From Nephromyces sp. MM_2019 (lineage: Eukaryota > Apicomplexa > Aconoidasida > Nephromycida), in the NCBI GenBank assembly GCA_015657535.1, contig JADHZB010000352.1:1-64000 (forward strand): 64,000 bases of DNA. Direction: 5' to 3'. A program made the translations under genes and the position numbers. Below, piece after piece: positions 12,189-25,849 of the stretch. The notes below the pieces were generated by a model. The model searched no databases, had not been told where the DNA came from, and was given only the letters and a program-made list of their open reading frames with translations. The first letter of the stretch is position 1; every line of letters starts with the position of its first letter.

Positions 12189-12449
12189 TAATAATTGCAA
12201 ATCTTAACAAATCTTAACGAATAAATATCATCATCCTACCTTTTTTGATAAAGCACTCGAATTAACCTTAAGTGTTTTTAAACTGCTTGTAAAAACTAAT
12301 CCTCCTATTCTCATTTGGAAATTTAAAGCTCAAGTAAATTAGATTAGAAAAAAAGAGATAATATATAATTGTTGATGTTGTGGATCTATCCAAAATAATT
12401 GGAGAGCTGTAAAATAAGAGTTTTGGAAAAAATTTAGTCCAAAATAATT

Positions 12450-13240
12450 TCATAGCTTCCTACGAAAAAGTTCGAGCTCTTTCTTAATGAATGGGAGATG
12501 ATCAATAAGTGACTCAAATTCTTCTTTTGTGAAGTAAATGACGGGCATGTTTCCACAACAAATGGCTAAACTAGGTATTCTCCTTCGGCCATTTGGTTCT
12601 CTATAATTGAAAGCAAATATACGTCTCTTGATCTTAGAATCCTGAGCCAAAAATAGTTGTTTTGAGAATAGAAAAATTCATTATGAGCTGAATTCATATA
12701 ATCAGATAATATACTTGTTTAGGATGTATATCTTGTATTTTTATATGTAGGTGGTGTGTGTGTAACATATATTAATTTTGTAGGTATACCTCGATTGTTT
12801 ACTTGTGTAGGTGGAATGTATGTGCCCTATTTACTTACTTTTGAAGGTTCGTGAATTTTTATACGGTCGGGTGGTGGCCATCCTTTGTAAAATCGACTCT
12901 TATTCGGACGATTTTCATTCATAAGTGATACTCTTTCCTTGAATTGTGAGAGGGCACTCTCTAGGCTTGGACGATTGCTTTTATCTGCTGCTACTGAATC
13001 TACAGCCTGTGAAAAATTTCTGCTGTTTATCTTATTATTCTGATAGGAGAAAACTGGTAGAAAATGTAATGGATTTTGCTGGGCTAAAATCTGGAGATGT
13101 GTTTGCCAATGATTAGTATCAGCCTCTGATGATGGATAACTTATATATTCAGCATTCCTAAGCAAAGGAGATATCATGGTTTTCTCCAAGTATGCTGAGG
13201 AAATCTTTTGGAAGAGGGTGCCCTTAAAATTACTTAACAT
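12450..13240 (-). CDS. Two-exon basic protein of unknown function
   Basis: Exons are 13240-12839 and 12641-12450, joined at GTAAGT/CAG in phase 0, giving about 197 residues. The N-terminus (MLSNFKGTLFQKISSAYLEK) could be a mitochondrial leader. The C-terminal half is basic, with NYREPNGRRRIPSLA, then CCGNMPVIYF and a charged helix. The gene could encode a mitochondrial or nucleic-acid-binding protein, but I see no decisive motif. It converges with the membrane protein gene ending at 12188. Confidence 0.6.
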
Positions 13241-16200
13241 CTTTAATGTTTAATTTTTTTATCTTACATAGAACAAGTATGGATTGTGTGTCTATGTGTA
13301 TATTTAGAACTATGTGTAGGTTGGAGGTGTGTCTAAAGGTGTTTCTAGTTATGTTTCTATTGTGAGTGTATTTTAAGTGTGTGTGTATTTATGTGGATAA
13401 ATAAATGTACAAAAGTCACCTTATTTGTAGTTTGTAACTGTTTTTATATTGTGTATGTAACTAGTGAGCTTTCTTTGTCTAGTGTGTATTAGCATGTGTG
13501 CAGAAAGTGTATTTGCAATGCTAATTGTGTTTTATGTAGCTGTTTTGTATTGTCAGTATATTATACAATATAATAATGATAAAAAAAGAGAATTGTGGAA
13601 TTGAATACTTATGGAATTAATTTTACAGAGAGGAGTTATATATGCTTTGGATATAAATGGAATCTCCTCATTGCATTTCTCAATTGTTTTGCCTACAAAC
13701 TATAAGTTTCAGAAAATGAAACTTATAGTTTGTAATATCTATTAAACCGCATTAACTGGATAATATTGAGCGCTTGTGTCAAATTTAACATGAAAATGAA
13801 CTTAATGTAATTGCTAAATTTTCTCATAAAGGAGTAATTTCTTATTTAAATACATTCAAACTTAATTTTGAATGAATTCAAATAACACATTTCCAAATTT
13901 TATTTAAGTCATAACTTGTTTTCTATGTAAAACTTGAGCGCTCTAAGCCACAAATATATATATATATATATATGAATAGCAGGTCGTAATACGAAGTTTA
14001 ATAAGTTTATTGCGTGAATACATCAATAATGAGAGTATTCACAATTTATTTATTATAAATTGTTGCGAGAACAAATAACTTTACTTGATGAAAGCACACA
14101 TACTTATAGCACCTACAGACAATGAATACATAGGTATTTAAGCACACAGCCAAACACACTGTGCGCATCACAACTCACACATCATCTACATACAGCCTAC
14201 ACACTTGCATATGCACAATACATACACACACTCGCATGACAGGAGATGAAAAGATTACATATTATGTACAGGTAATAAATAATTAATCAGTTAGTTTGGT
14301 AATATAACTAAAACTAAACTAACCAACGCAGGAAGAAAAATATAAACTTATTTGAAATTATCAAAAAAATTTTAAAAAGCAATTTTTTTGTGTATAAGGG
14401 AACATTAAATCATTTCAATGTTATCTAATTCAAAACAATTATTATTTTTTTATATAATTTACACATGAAGCAGTTCAAAAATACGCTCAAACACCTACCC
14501 AGCTAAAATAAAATAATTTTAGACCTGTTTAAACTTAATAACTATATTTGACTATATATGCAAACATATAGAATTTAAGTAGTGATTCTCAATCACACAT
14601 ATTCACACACCCAGCTTATATATTTTTTTTTTCTTTAGCTATATATATATATACAGTTTGTATATATAGCTATATATGTATAAATTTTAGTCACTACATA
14701 AACAAATACTAAATATATTGATATAAATATGTACACATTTTACTATACACAGATAATTATGCACACATATATTTAACAATATATAGATAAGAATTAATTG
14801 CATAACATGATATTTAACTATATATTATTTGCACATATTTTACTCTACATACACACACATTATCTAATTATTCGCGCAATTTTTATTCAATTATATTATC
14901 AAAATTTCAAATTTACACATATACATCTATATTGATTATCTATCTTCAAGCTGTCACACACACAATTTTAGATAGTACAAATCAATTCTATACAAATATA
15001 CCTTATATAAATTTATTCTATCTATACAGACAATTTTCAATCAAATACTGCGCAGAATTGTTTTGAAATTGTGTCGATCACGAGTATATTTAAAACATAA
15101 ATGATATAGAATGTTTTATTGACTATTTAAAAAAAAATTTACACACACATATATATTAACAATTTGTACACACAATATTACAAATAAAATCACACACACA
15201 TATAATAACAACTTTACACACAAATTTCTTATAACAACGACTTCACAAATCAAAATCATAATAACAATTTTATATACAAGAGTGCGTAAAAAATTACACA
15301 CACACAACAATAATTTTTCACACAAGGTTACACATACATAATTATTATAGTTTATATTTATAAATTATTGTATGAAATAGAAATCTCGGATTTTAGGTAT
15401 AAAAAAACAAAAAAATTATAAAATTTGTAATTTTTACAAAGACTAGACACACACATTAATATAAAATATAAGTTTGTTATGATTTTATATGTGTCAGTGT
15501 GTGTTGGTAATTGTTTAAATATGTGTGCAGATTCATTTATGTAGGTGTATGTGTGCTTCTATAATCATTTAAGCAGTGACATTAGTCTATACAAATACCA
15601 ATAGGGTGTATATATACATATATGTGTATATATACATGTGTATATATTATATAGATTTGTGTATATATATATAATGTGTGTAAATGTGATGTGTGTGTAT
15701 ACATATATACATATGTGGATATAAAAAAGTTATATATATATATATATATGCATGTGCGTTCATGTGTGTGAATGTGTTCATCTTAAGTACGTGTATATAT
15801 ATATTAATAATTTGAATGTATCTGTTAAACTCATATTGTATCTAATGTTGTGAATTGTGTATGTGTTTAAGATCGTTTATTGTGTGCAATTATTCTCAGG
15901 TTCGTGTGAATTTAGATGGGATAAATTATTTTTATTTAAATACTATGTAAAAACAGCATAAATTGCACATTTATATTGATGTATATTATATATATATGTA
16001 TATATATATATATAGATGTGAGTATGTCATTTTTGATGACATCATATAATATGTTTTATTCAACTCTTGATAATTTTTTCAAAACTATATATTTACACAT
16101 AATTCTCACACTTTATTACATATTATTATTATACACACATCAGACCCTATTGTTCTTTCTAAAAAGAATCAAAATTTATTAAAACAAATAATTCAAATTT

Positions 16201-16288
16201 TTATTGTTTTTTATTAAAAGCAAATGTATTATTATTAATTACATAATTACACAATTTACACTCACAAATTTATAACTTTTGCAACACT
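13241..16288. other. Repeat-rich intergenic region
   Basis: About 3 kb hold no recognisable exon. The region contains many TATA, ACAC and TGTG runs, a TA run at about 13955-13973, and the perfect hairpin at 13695-13733. It separates the minus-strand gene starting at 13240 from DDI1. Confidence 0.6.
13695..13733. other. Perfect 17-bp stem-loop, 5-base loop
   Basis: Two 17-base arms (ACAAACTATAAGTTTCA and its exact reverse complement) flank the loop GAAAA. It lies about 450 bases upstream of the minus-strand gene start at 13240. It is far stronger than the TA palindromes that are common in this DNA. Confidence 0.9.
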
Positions 16289-16673
16289 ATGGTAAATGTA
16301 ACTGTTGTCCAACAAGGTCTGTGATAATACACATTTTTCACCATTCCACACTTATCAATTAACACACGCACATACATAAATAATACATAATATAGACATT
16401 ACACACATGCACAATCACTCACACACCATACATACAATAATTCACAGACAACTACACACCACAATTACACACACTCAAGATACACACGTTATTCATAGCT
16501 ACACACACACAAGATACACACGTTATTCATAGCTACACACACATCCACAATTACACATACGCAAATATCCCACATCCAGGATTAATCATCCACCAACACA
16601 TACAATTTATTGACAGATAATAACAAATAAACGCACATACCCACCCTTCCATCCACTTACCCACACCCACCCN

Positions 16674-16722
<49 letters not shown>

Positions 16723-16902
16723 ACCAATCTCTCTATATATATTTGCATATATTTCAGAGCCCAATATTTCTGTTGTTTTGGATGTACCCCAAGAGAGCAC
16801 GGTGGGCCTATTAAAATCACTCATCGAAATTGACCTCGAAATTCCCAACAGCGATCAAATTCTTTATGTTGATGATCGACACCTTAAGTATATTACATAC
16901 GA

Positions 16903-16936
<34 letters not shown>

Positions 16937-17948
16937 TCATATGCATAAATACACAATTATGCACATACACACATATATATATATATACATACACAACTAT
17001 ATATATATATATATATTTACTCTCAAACTATATGCCCATACACTACACACAAAGGCAAAATATATACACACACACAAATATAGGATTTCAAACAATAAGG
17101 ACATTATAGCTATGTTTTTCAGTCTTTATATCTAGTTACTTATATATATATATATATACACACACACATTATATATATATATATATATTGTGTAAAATTT
17201 GATAAATATATAGCGATGATAATCAAGAAATCACCCAAGCAGGTATAACAGATGGATCATTGATTTTGGTCATTAATCAACAACCTCAACCGTCAGGTAA
17301 TTTAATTCACACACACATAATTGCACACACTAACTATATTACACACACAAATTTTATTACAAACTTTAATAATATGTATCAAATATTACATATTATTGAA
17401 ATCATAAGCCATCATTTTTACACTCACATTGACAGTTCTACAAAAGGATATACACATACTCATAGTGATGCAATTATACGTACACACACCATGTATATGC
17501 TAGATATAACAAGTATTATTTTATACACTTAAATACACTAAAACTATGATATTCAAAATGAAATTATTACAACATCTTACATTTTACTTGAAGTATGTAT
17601 ATGATTTTTTCATTTTTACACATTTCCATTTATACTAACCTGTTATATAAACACTCACATACACACACACATACATGTACACATATTCATGCACACACCT
17701 TCATACACACACATTCATACACACACATTCATACACACATATTCATACACACATATTCATACACACATATTCATACACACACATTCATACACACATGCAG
17801 CTCTGCCTCTAACTTCCACTAGCATACCTACAACACCTCCAGCCGGTGCCCAAAATGGTCTTCAAGGACATCAAGGTGTATATAAATATATTTATATACT
17901 TTTTATCATATAGTGTGTGGGTGTATAATGTATTTGGGTGTGTAAGGT

Positions 17949-17992
<44 letters not shown>

Positions 17993-20961
17993 ACCTATTT
18001 ATTTATATCCACGTGTGTGTGTATATCAAAACATAAGATAAATAAAGTGATGAATGATATGTACTATGGTTTTCTGAAGCTTATCACAATATGATATACA
18101 CACACTCACTGAATTTAATCATATACACACAACACTTAGACTCAGCCAAAATAACCAAACTACACACACACATACACCCAATCAACTTACTCCTCTCCGT
18201 TTAATTATTCAGGAAATAACCAGGTTCAATAAAGTTACACACACCTATACTCTGAATGTTCAGAAAAAGAACACACTAAAACACCCCTCCCCCCACACCA
18301 CACACACACACATTTCCACACACAACCCCCCATCAACACATACGTTTATATACACACACACTATTAAACAGTTTTCTTTATTTTAGCTACAAGATAATTA
18401 TCAATTGATGAGGCAATATCAAAACGCACTAAACGACCCCTTTAATTTGGAGGCCCAACAATTTATAGAGAGAAGTATAAATAGAGAAAGAGTTTCTGAA
18501 AATTACACACTTGCTAGAGAATATTTACCTGAATCTTTTGGTAAGTTCACACACAGAGAAAAAATAATTATATACATATATGTGTGTGTTACACATGCAA
18601 AAAATAATTATATACACATGTGTATGTGTGTTACATACACAAAATAATTATATACACATATATATATATATAAGTATATAAGTGTGTATATAATACCTAC
18701 ACACCATATATACATACTTATCAGCACCTAAATACAGTATTGATCTTCACTGCAACTCTACATCTTCGTTGATATTATATATTTCCAATAGGTATACACA
18801 CTATGACATACATATTGTGTATACACACACATACACACACATTTATGTTTATATTTGTTAGCAAATGTATATATGCTCTATATAAATGTGGAGGTTAACA
18901 AAGTGAAAATACAAGCGTTTGTAGACACGGGTGCTCAGGTATACCTACACACATTTAACACAATAAAGCTACACTTTTATACCAACATATATATATATAT
19001 ATATATGAGTGAATATAAGATAATCTCTATTCATCCCAACCATTTTTGTGTGTAAACAGTCCACCATTATGTCCTACAATTGTGCAAAAAAATGTAATTT
19101 AACGCAATTAATTGATGATCGTGTTACCGGAGTGGCAAAGTAATCATGAATATTCATGTTTCTTAATTTTTGCACACACACACAAATCTATTTTACTATA
19201 ATTATATATATTCATACACATTTAGTTACTCCGTGTTTTATACACACACGTTTATTTAACTACGTCTATGTTTCACACACACACACACAATATCGTTGAG
19301 GTCTTTGCTACACACCGCATGATTATATTTATGTAATGCTCACAATTTAAACAGCTATACCACACACAAGCCACACACACACTCTAAAAACGCACTATTT
19401 ACAACCAACTCATTTGACACACACAAATTACTTATTATTAATTATTTTTTATAAAATTTTTCTTGTGCTGCTTTAACACACACTTTAATTCATTATTAAG
19501 CATACCTCAAATAATTGTATTTAAATGTGTGTAAATATATATAACTGTGTGTAATATATATATCTGTATATATATAATTCTGTATATTGTGTGCAATTGT
19601 GTAATTTTGAATAGTTATGCCTAATCTGTATCCTTTTGTTTAACATGTGTAATCAAGCTTCACTGTATCTATATGTAATTTGTATATCATATAAAATAGT
19701 ATATGAATATGTTCAATGTATGTGATTGTGTGTAATTATTTGTAATGTGTTTAAATATGCTTGTGTGTAACTGCGTATAATGTGTATATTATATACATAT
19801 ATATAATCTATGTAAATGTTTGTAATGTGTGTAGAGGTATAGGTACAACAAGAATTATGGGTAAAATACACTTGGCTGATTTGAAAATTGGAAATTCATA
19901 CTACGCCGCATCATTTATTATATTAGAGGATAATAAAGTTGATTTCTTATTAGGATTAGATATGCTCAGGTAAATTATATTTATGCATACACACACACAT
20001 CAAATATATATATCCCCCTACACATACATACCCACCAAGCACATCACACAAACACATACCCACCAAACACATCACACAAATACACACACACCAAACACAA
20101 AACACCAACTACACACACATATATTCAGATATACATACACACCAACATATATCAAATATTTATACAGCCATACTCACACACAATATGTATAAACATGCAT
20201 ACACACATAAAAATCCATTTACACATTTATTTCCTATGTAATTTTACACTCAATTTGATCACATAAAAAATGTGTATTCAATCTACCCATTTAGGCGTTA
20301 TCAATGCGCAATAGATTTGCACCAGAATGTGTTAAAGATACGAGGTATAGCTACCCTTGCACACATACACACACAATATATATATATATATATTGTACAT
20401 AGGCCAAATTAAAATATATAAGTCACATTTACATGACTTATATCTACACCTACAGAGCTACATACAATCATCTTATTCATAAACTCAAATAACCTACACA
20501 CTACACATATTACATACTATACATAATACATACTATACATAATACACAGACACTACACATACAATACACTCACTTTACATACACCCAAACATATTACACG
20601 CTCCCAAACATATTACACACTACTCATATTACAAATAAACAAACACATTAAACACACACACACACTACAAACATTACACACACACATATACATATTACAC
20701 ACACATATATACATTAAATATGTATATATACATTACACACTCATATATACATATTACACACACATATATACATTACACACTCATATATACATATTACACA
20801 CATATATATATATTATACACACACATATATATTACACACACACATATATATTACACACACACATATATATTACACACACACATACTACAGATGATGCTGT
20901 ACCCTTTTTAGCGGAAAGAGATATTGAAGAACACTTTACACCGTCTACCTCCTTTGAGTAG
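16289..20961 (+). CDS. DDI1: DDI1-type ubiquitin-like/retroviral-like aspartyl protease
   Basis: DDI1 is a proteasome shuttle and aspartyl protease. Ten exons: 16289-16316, 16758-16887, 17214-17296, 17801-17875, 18394-18540, 18862-18938, 19060-19139, 19835-19969, 20295-20344 and 20891-20961. They sum to 876 nt, giving 291 residues and TAG. The first three exons form a ubiquitin-like domain (MVNVTVVQQ start). A Pro/Thr linker follows, then a helical region (QYQNALNDPFNLEAQQFIE). The protease domain has the catalytic VDTGAQ (exon 6 end), GIGTTRIMGKIHLADLKIG and LLGLDML. No C-terminal UBA domain is encoded; the protein stops 24 residues into the last exon, after the protease fold. Introns of 121-695 nt are almost pure CA/TA repeats, so only about 19% of the locus codes. 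Confidence 0.95.
16671..16720. repeat. CA microsatellite with one unresolved base
   Basis: A run of more than 20 CA units follows an ambiguous base n at 16673, inside DDI1 intron 1. The n suggests a repeat-length or base-call problem in the assembly here. Confidence 0.95.
17645..17800. repeat. TTCATACACACA minisatellite in DDI1 intron 3
   Basis: Units of about 14 bases with the core TTCATACACACA repeat until two or three bases before the exon 4 acceptor (CATGCAG at 17800). The repeat takes the place of a normal pyrimidine tract. Confidence 0.85.
17945..17996. repeat. Perfect 52-base palindrome with TA core
   Basis: AGGTGG, then 40 bases of alternating TA, then CCACCT. The non-TA ends are exactly complementary, so the whole tract can form a cruciform. 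It lies in DDI1 intron 4. Confidence 0.9.
20500..20888. repeat. TACACACACATATA tandem repeats in DDI1 intron 9
   Basis: Repeats with 14-20-base units of the TATTACACACACATATA type run up to the last DDI1 exon, whose acceptor is ACTACAG at 20890. Confidence 0.85.
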
Positions 20962-22895
20962 GCCTTTGGTTTACTTTGAAAAATTTACACAATTTTGATA
21001 GGCCAATTAATTTAAATATTTATAATAATAAAAAGTGTATAGCACTATACTTAAGACTTTATTTTACACACACATATTAATACCTAAAAATTTTTGGGCT
21101 TTTTATTTTTACGCACACAAAAATCGGACATAAATTAAACACAATTAAACCCTATTTGTTAACCGATTATACACACATACAAATCTTGAGGAATATATAT
21201 TATTTATTTTAAACACCATTAATTATATCTATCTATCCGTGTGTGTGTGTGTATGTGTGTGTGTGTGTGTGTTAAATAAATAAATATATATATATATTTA
21301 TGTGTGCGTGATTTTAAGTAGATATATATATATATACAAATGTGTAAGCATGTTTGTGTTTGTGTATGATTAGTTCAGAATGCATAAATATATATACACA
21401 CATATCTATAATTTAAGCTTCTAAAAATATTAAATTATTAATGTCTAATTTTATAATTTTTGAATTATAATGTGTAAAAATTAATTTTGTGTATTGAACA
21501 GTCCCAATGAGCATACTTTGCTTTTCAAAGTAAATAAATTCACAAAAATAAGTGTGCGTGTGTTTGTGTGTGTGTTGTGTGTGTGTTTGTGTGTGTGTGT
21601 GTGTATGTGTGTATGTGTGTGTGTGTGTGTGTTGTATGTGTGTTGTGAAAAATTTGTTTGCAATCTTGTATGTCTTGTGAAATTTTCAAAAAAATTTAAA
21701 GCTCAAATTGAGAAAAAATAATAATAAGTGTAAGTTACACATACATATATATATATTTATATATATATAATATAAACACACACAAAAAAAAATATTTTGT
21801 TTTCGAGAATGGGTAATATATATAATAATAATATAAATTATATTTGTGTGTATATGAATATCTATAAATGTAAAGTTTTTATCATCTTTTTGGAGGAAAA
21901 TTTTGTATGAATATTAATATCTGTATAGCCATTGCAGATGGTGTGTAAGTGTGTGTGTGTGTATCCAAGGCGTTTTTTAGATGATGATGTATGTGTGTAA
22001 ACAAAGTTATAGAAGTATAGTTGGAAATGTGTCTTGTGTGTGTTTATCGTCTGCTTCAGGAATAGCAAATTACTTGAGTATAGATGTGTGTACCATTTAC
22101 AAGTTTTATTAAGTTATTTAAATAGATGGGTGTGTGAGTGTATGTCTAGATAGAGATAAAGGTATTTAATTGGATTATGTGTGTTTGAAAAATTTATAGC
22201 GTTTGAAACCTTGTTATGGATTACAAAGTATACGGTGTTTTTTTATATATTTATTTATGTGTACGTAATTATAAATTAATTTTTGTCAAATAATTTAGAA
22301 TTTATTAATTTATAAAAATAATTAGACCTTTAGTTCGGTTGCCTAGTGATAATTATTATTACTAATTTTTCAATTCTAGGTATGTGTGTTTGCGTGTGTG
22401 TGTGTGTATGTGTGTGTAGAGGTAGAAAAATCAACTTATTTGTAGTATAATTATTTTAATGGTAGAATTTATATTTGGTGTGTATAATCATCATACTTTG
22501 TCTAAAATCATTATGGGGTGTGTGTAGAGGTATGGTTCATTTGTAAATAATCATCCATGAGTATATGAGTTCATTTCCTTTTCTAAATAAAATAAAAAGT
22601 GTGAAATCAATCATCTGTATAGAAAATTGTGTTGGTTTGTGTTTTAAATCAATCATCTGTATAGAATATGCATGTGTAAACCAATTTTCTGTATAGGAAA
22701 TAGTAAATGTGTGTGCAAATAAACCATCTGTAAAGCAAACTTTATAAGTGTATGCTTGCGTTTTGTATGAAAAAAGTAACCTCACATAAATAAACTTTGT
22801 TATATGACTTTGGGTGCTTTAAAAGGTTGTATAGAAATAACTATCCCATTTGTGTGCGAACCTTAGTATAAAGTTCAAAATACACACCTGCTATA
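20962..22895. other. Intergenic TG/TA-rich region
   Basis: The region lies between the DDI1 stop (plus) and the RING E3 stop (minus), which converge. TGTG runs peak at 21235-21275 and 21550-21640. I see no supported exon or RNA gene. Confidence 0.6.
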
Positions 22896-25489
22896 TTATG
22901 TGTTGTTTTCGGAATGTATTCTTTGTTGAGATGTTGTATTGACAGTATATATAGGGTCTACGAATGCACCATTGCTGGGTGTGCTATCAAAAATTGTACT
23001 AATGTAAAATGAGTTAATGTGTTGAATGCTTGTGTGTGCATCAGACCCTATAATTACAACTGAATTGTGATCAGAGTGTCTTTCAGGTTGATCTTCAGGG
23101 GGTGTATCTTCCATGCTAAATTATTAAGAGATATACATAAATATATTTGTGTGTGTGTGTGTAGAATGTGTGCATTATGTGATAGATACGGGGTAAGAGT
23201 GTGTATACCCTAGGGAAGGAGAGAATGTATGGATGAGAGGTATTGGATGATGTATAACGGGGAGGATATAGAAGGTCAAAAGTGTACATACACAGTTAAA
23301 ATATACACACATAACTTAAATATACACATATAACTCAAATATACACACATAACTCAAATATACACACACAATTCAAATATATACACACAATTCAAATATA
23401 TACACACAATTCAAATATACAAACACAATTCAAATATACACACACAATTCAAATATACACACACAATTCAAATATACACACACAATTCAAATATACACAT
23501 ACAACTCAAATATACACACATTTCAAATATACACACACAACTCAAACATATATACACAATACAAATATACATACACAGCTTAAATATACATACAAAACTC
23601 AAATATACACGAACAACTCAAATATACACAAACAACTCAAATATACACAAACAACTCAAATATACACAAACAACTCAAATATACACGAACAACTCAAATA
23701 TACATATGTGTGTAAACTCACTTCTTCCCAGAAATAAGGTCAACATGGCAACGAAGGGGGCAACTTGAATTTGTTTGAAACCATTGGTCGATACACACTT
23801 GATGAAAACAATGCCCACATGCAAGTTTTCTTACATATTGTCCTGTTTCATATTCTCCCAAACAAATAGTACACCTGTAAACACATTATAAAGGTTTTAA
23901 GGGTAAGCCAAGGTGTATTTATACTGACACATATACACACATCTCAAAATAGTTAAGAAAATCTCGAGTTCACACACGCACCTCTAGGTATTTATAAAAA
24001 TTTGGTATTTGCACATATACACACACAGTATTATGATTTATAAAAATTTGGAGTTTACAAACACACATAAACATCTCTATCTATTTATAAAAATTTGACA
24101 TTTGCACACACATTTTTGATATATCGGTTTCATTTTCAAGATCAGGTGTCCACTCTATCAAATCCATTTTTTTCAATATATCTAGGGGGATTGGATTGCT
24201 TGTTGATCTTCGATCCTATAATCAAAAGTATGTGTGTACATGCGTGGGCTTGTATGTGAAAATTTTGAATATATATATATATATATATAGGTATAAATAT
24301 AAATACGTCTGAATAAATTATGAAATAGTAGGCATAAGAGAGTGTGCACAAGGTGAGGTCAAAGAATTTGTAAAAAATGTATGCATGTATAAATTAGTAA
24401 AAGAGTGAGTATATACATGAATAAATCAATGTTTACATTCCTATTGAGTTTATGTAAAGGGCTTGCACACACATCAAAATATATAGACAAATAGAGAGGG
24501 ATATGTTACCTCAAAGAGTTGTGTGAAACGATCTGTAGGTATTACACATGCTAAGAATATAATTGTGGAGGAGCCCATACACATTAGACAATTCAATCCC
24601 ATCATAGCAAGGAAAAATAATATTAAGATTGACACATATTGGTAGAGTATGGGAGCAATGAGATTCTATATATTAACACGCAGATAATTTTCATGAGTTA
24701 CGCATTAATACAATTATACACACACACGCTATCAAATAAACTAGGGAAGCTTCTCACAACGTCACATGAGCACACACTATTACAAGTTTAAATTAGCGGG
24801 ACCCACTAGCGAACTTTTACACAACACCATATGCCCACACACACACATTTAAGAAGTGCGCTAATAAAACTTTACTCAACACCATGTATATACAGATTTA
24901 TGTACATACACCATATCCAAAAACACGATCCTAAACTTACACAACAATATATATAGACACTATTGCGATTATACACCACCCAATTACACAAAACAATAAG
25001 CTATTCCCCACCCTCACCCCCTCTTACATACACACACCCTACACTTACACAGGTGACAGATTGGTAGGCCCATTGGAAACCTACAAAGTACCATATGAGG
25101 GAGATTATCCACAAAATTCGGTCCAACTGTGCGACCACTGATTTTACAAGGAGGGAAGTTTCGTAGGCTACAGGGCGGTTGACCCACTCTGAAAGTAAAT
25201 AGCTTGTCTTGGTGATGAGTATACATTGTGGTACAACTCTAATAGCTGTGATAGAGGAGATTACAATCAACCACACACCAAAGGGTTTATCACATGCTTC
25301 TTCTCGTACAAATGAAAATGTCAAAACGGCTGTGTGTAAGAGGAAGGCGGGTAGGGAGAGGAATAAGTTTATGAGGTGTATTCTATATAGAGTTAACAGT
25401 GTGTGGTAGACTTCCAGTGAGTTGTGTGGAATAGGTGAGATGAGGAATGAGCTGAAGTAATTTTGGATACTCCGAAACGACAAAGGCAT
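22896..25489 (-). CDS. Multipass membrane RING-H2 E3 ubiquitin ligase
   Basis: Five exons: 25489-25049, 24665-24510, 24215-24112, 23874-23722 and 23115-22896. They total 1074 nt, giving 357 residues and TAA. Exons 1-2 carry four or five hydrophobic helices (for example FLSLPAFLLHTAVLTFSF, ILWIISLIWYFVGF, ILILFFLAMMGL). After a cytosolic linker (SNPIPLDILKKMDL) comes a RING-H2 in exon 4: CTIC, then ACGHCFHQVC, then the last pair as CPLRC. The layout resembles plant membrane E3s of the At1g12760/At4g11680 type. The final zinc pair is spaced C-x3-C instead of C-x2-C. A hydrophilic tail of about 70 residues follows. It probably ubiquitinates proteins at an internal membrane; substrates are unknown. 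Confidence 0.9.
23286..23706. repeat. Tandem repeat of AAATATACACACACAATTC type
   Basis: About 23 copies of a 17-19-base unit lie in tandem, with drift in the middle and a more uniform block (ATATACACAAACAACTCAA) near the end. It fills most of the last intron of the RING E3 gene and stops 16 bases short of the exon 4 donor. Confidence 0.95.
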
Positions 25490-25639
25490 AGTGCGTAATT
25501 TGAGGGTGCAAAAATGTGTGTTTAGAACAAAAGTTGGCTAATTATTTGTGTTTGTCGGATTAGATAGACAATCAGTGATATGCCTTCGGAATTATAGAAA
25601 AGTATATTGATTACGGATAGGTCATGGGGAGGGTGAGAA

Positions 25640-25835
25640 TTGTGTAGGGGTGTATGGGTGTATATGTTTATGGGTGTATATTGGTATGGGTGTATATTGG
25701 TATGGGTGTATATTGGTATGGGTGTATATTTGTGTGGGTGTATATTTGTATGGGTGCATATTTGTATGGGTGCATATTTGTATGGGTGTATATGTGTACG
25801 GGTGTATATATGTATATGTGTATGCGTGTGTGTGT
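25640..25835. repeat. GGGTGTATATTGGTAT minisatellite
   Basis: Ten or more 16-base units are nearly identical, then drift to GGGTGCATATTTGTAT and TGTGTATG. It lies 150-350 bases upstream of the RING E3 start. Open frames through it are repeat artefacts. Confidence 0.9.
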
Positions 25836-25849
25836 GTACAAGTGTTGTT

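Noticed and set aside
16551..16848. Minus-strand ORFs with long Val-Cys runs
   Set aside because: They are translations of a CA microsatellite and span the unresolved base n at 16673; the plus-strand DDI1 exon 2 explains the coding-like part.
17595..17913. Plus-strand ORFs rich in His-Thr and Tyr-Thr
   Set aside because: They translate the TTCATACACACA minisatellite in DDI1 intron 3; only the last 75 bases (17801-17875) are a true exon.
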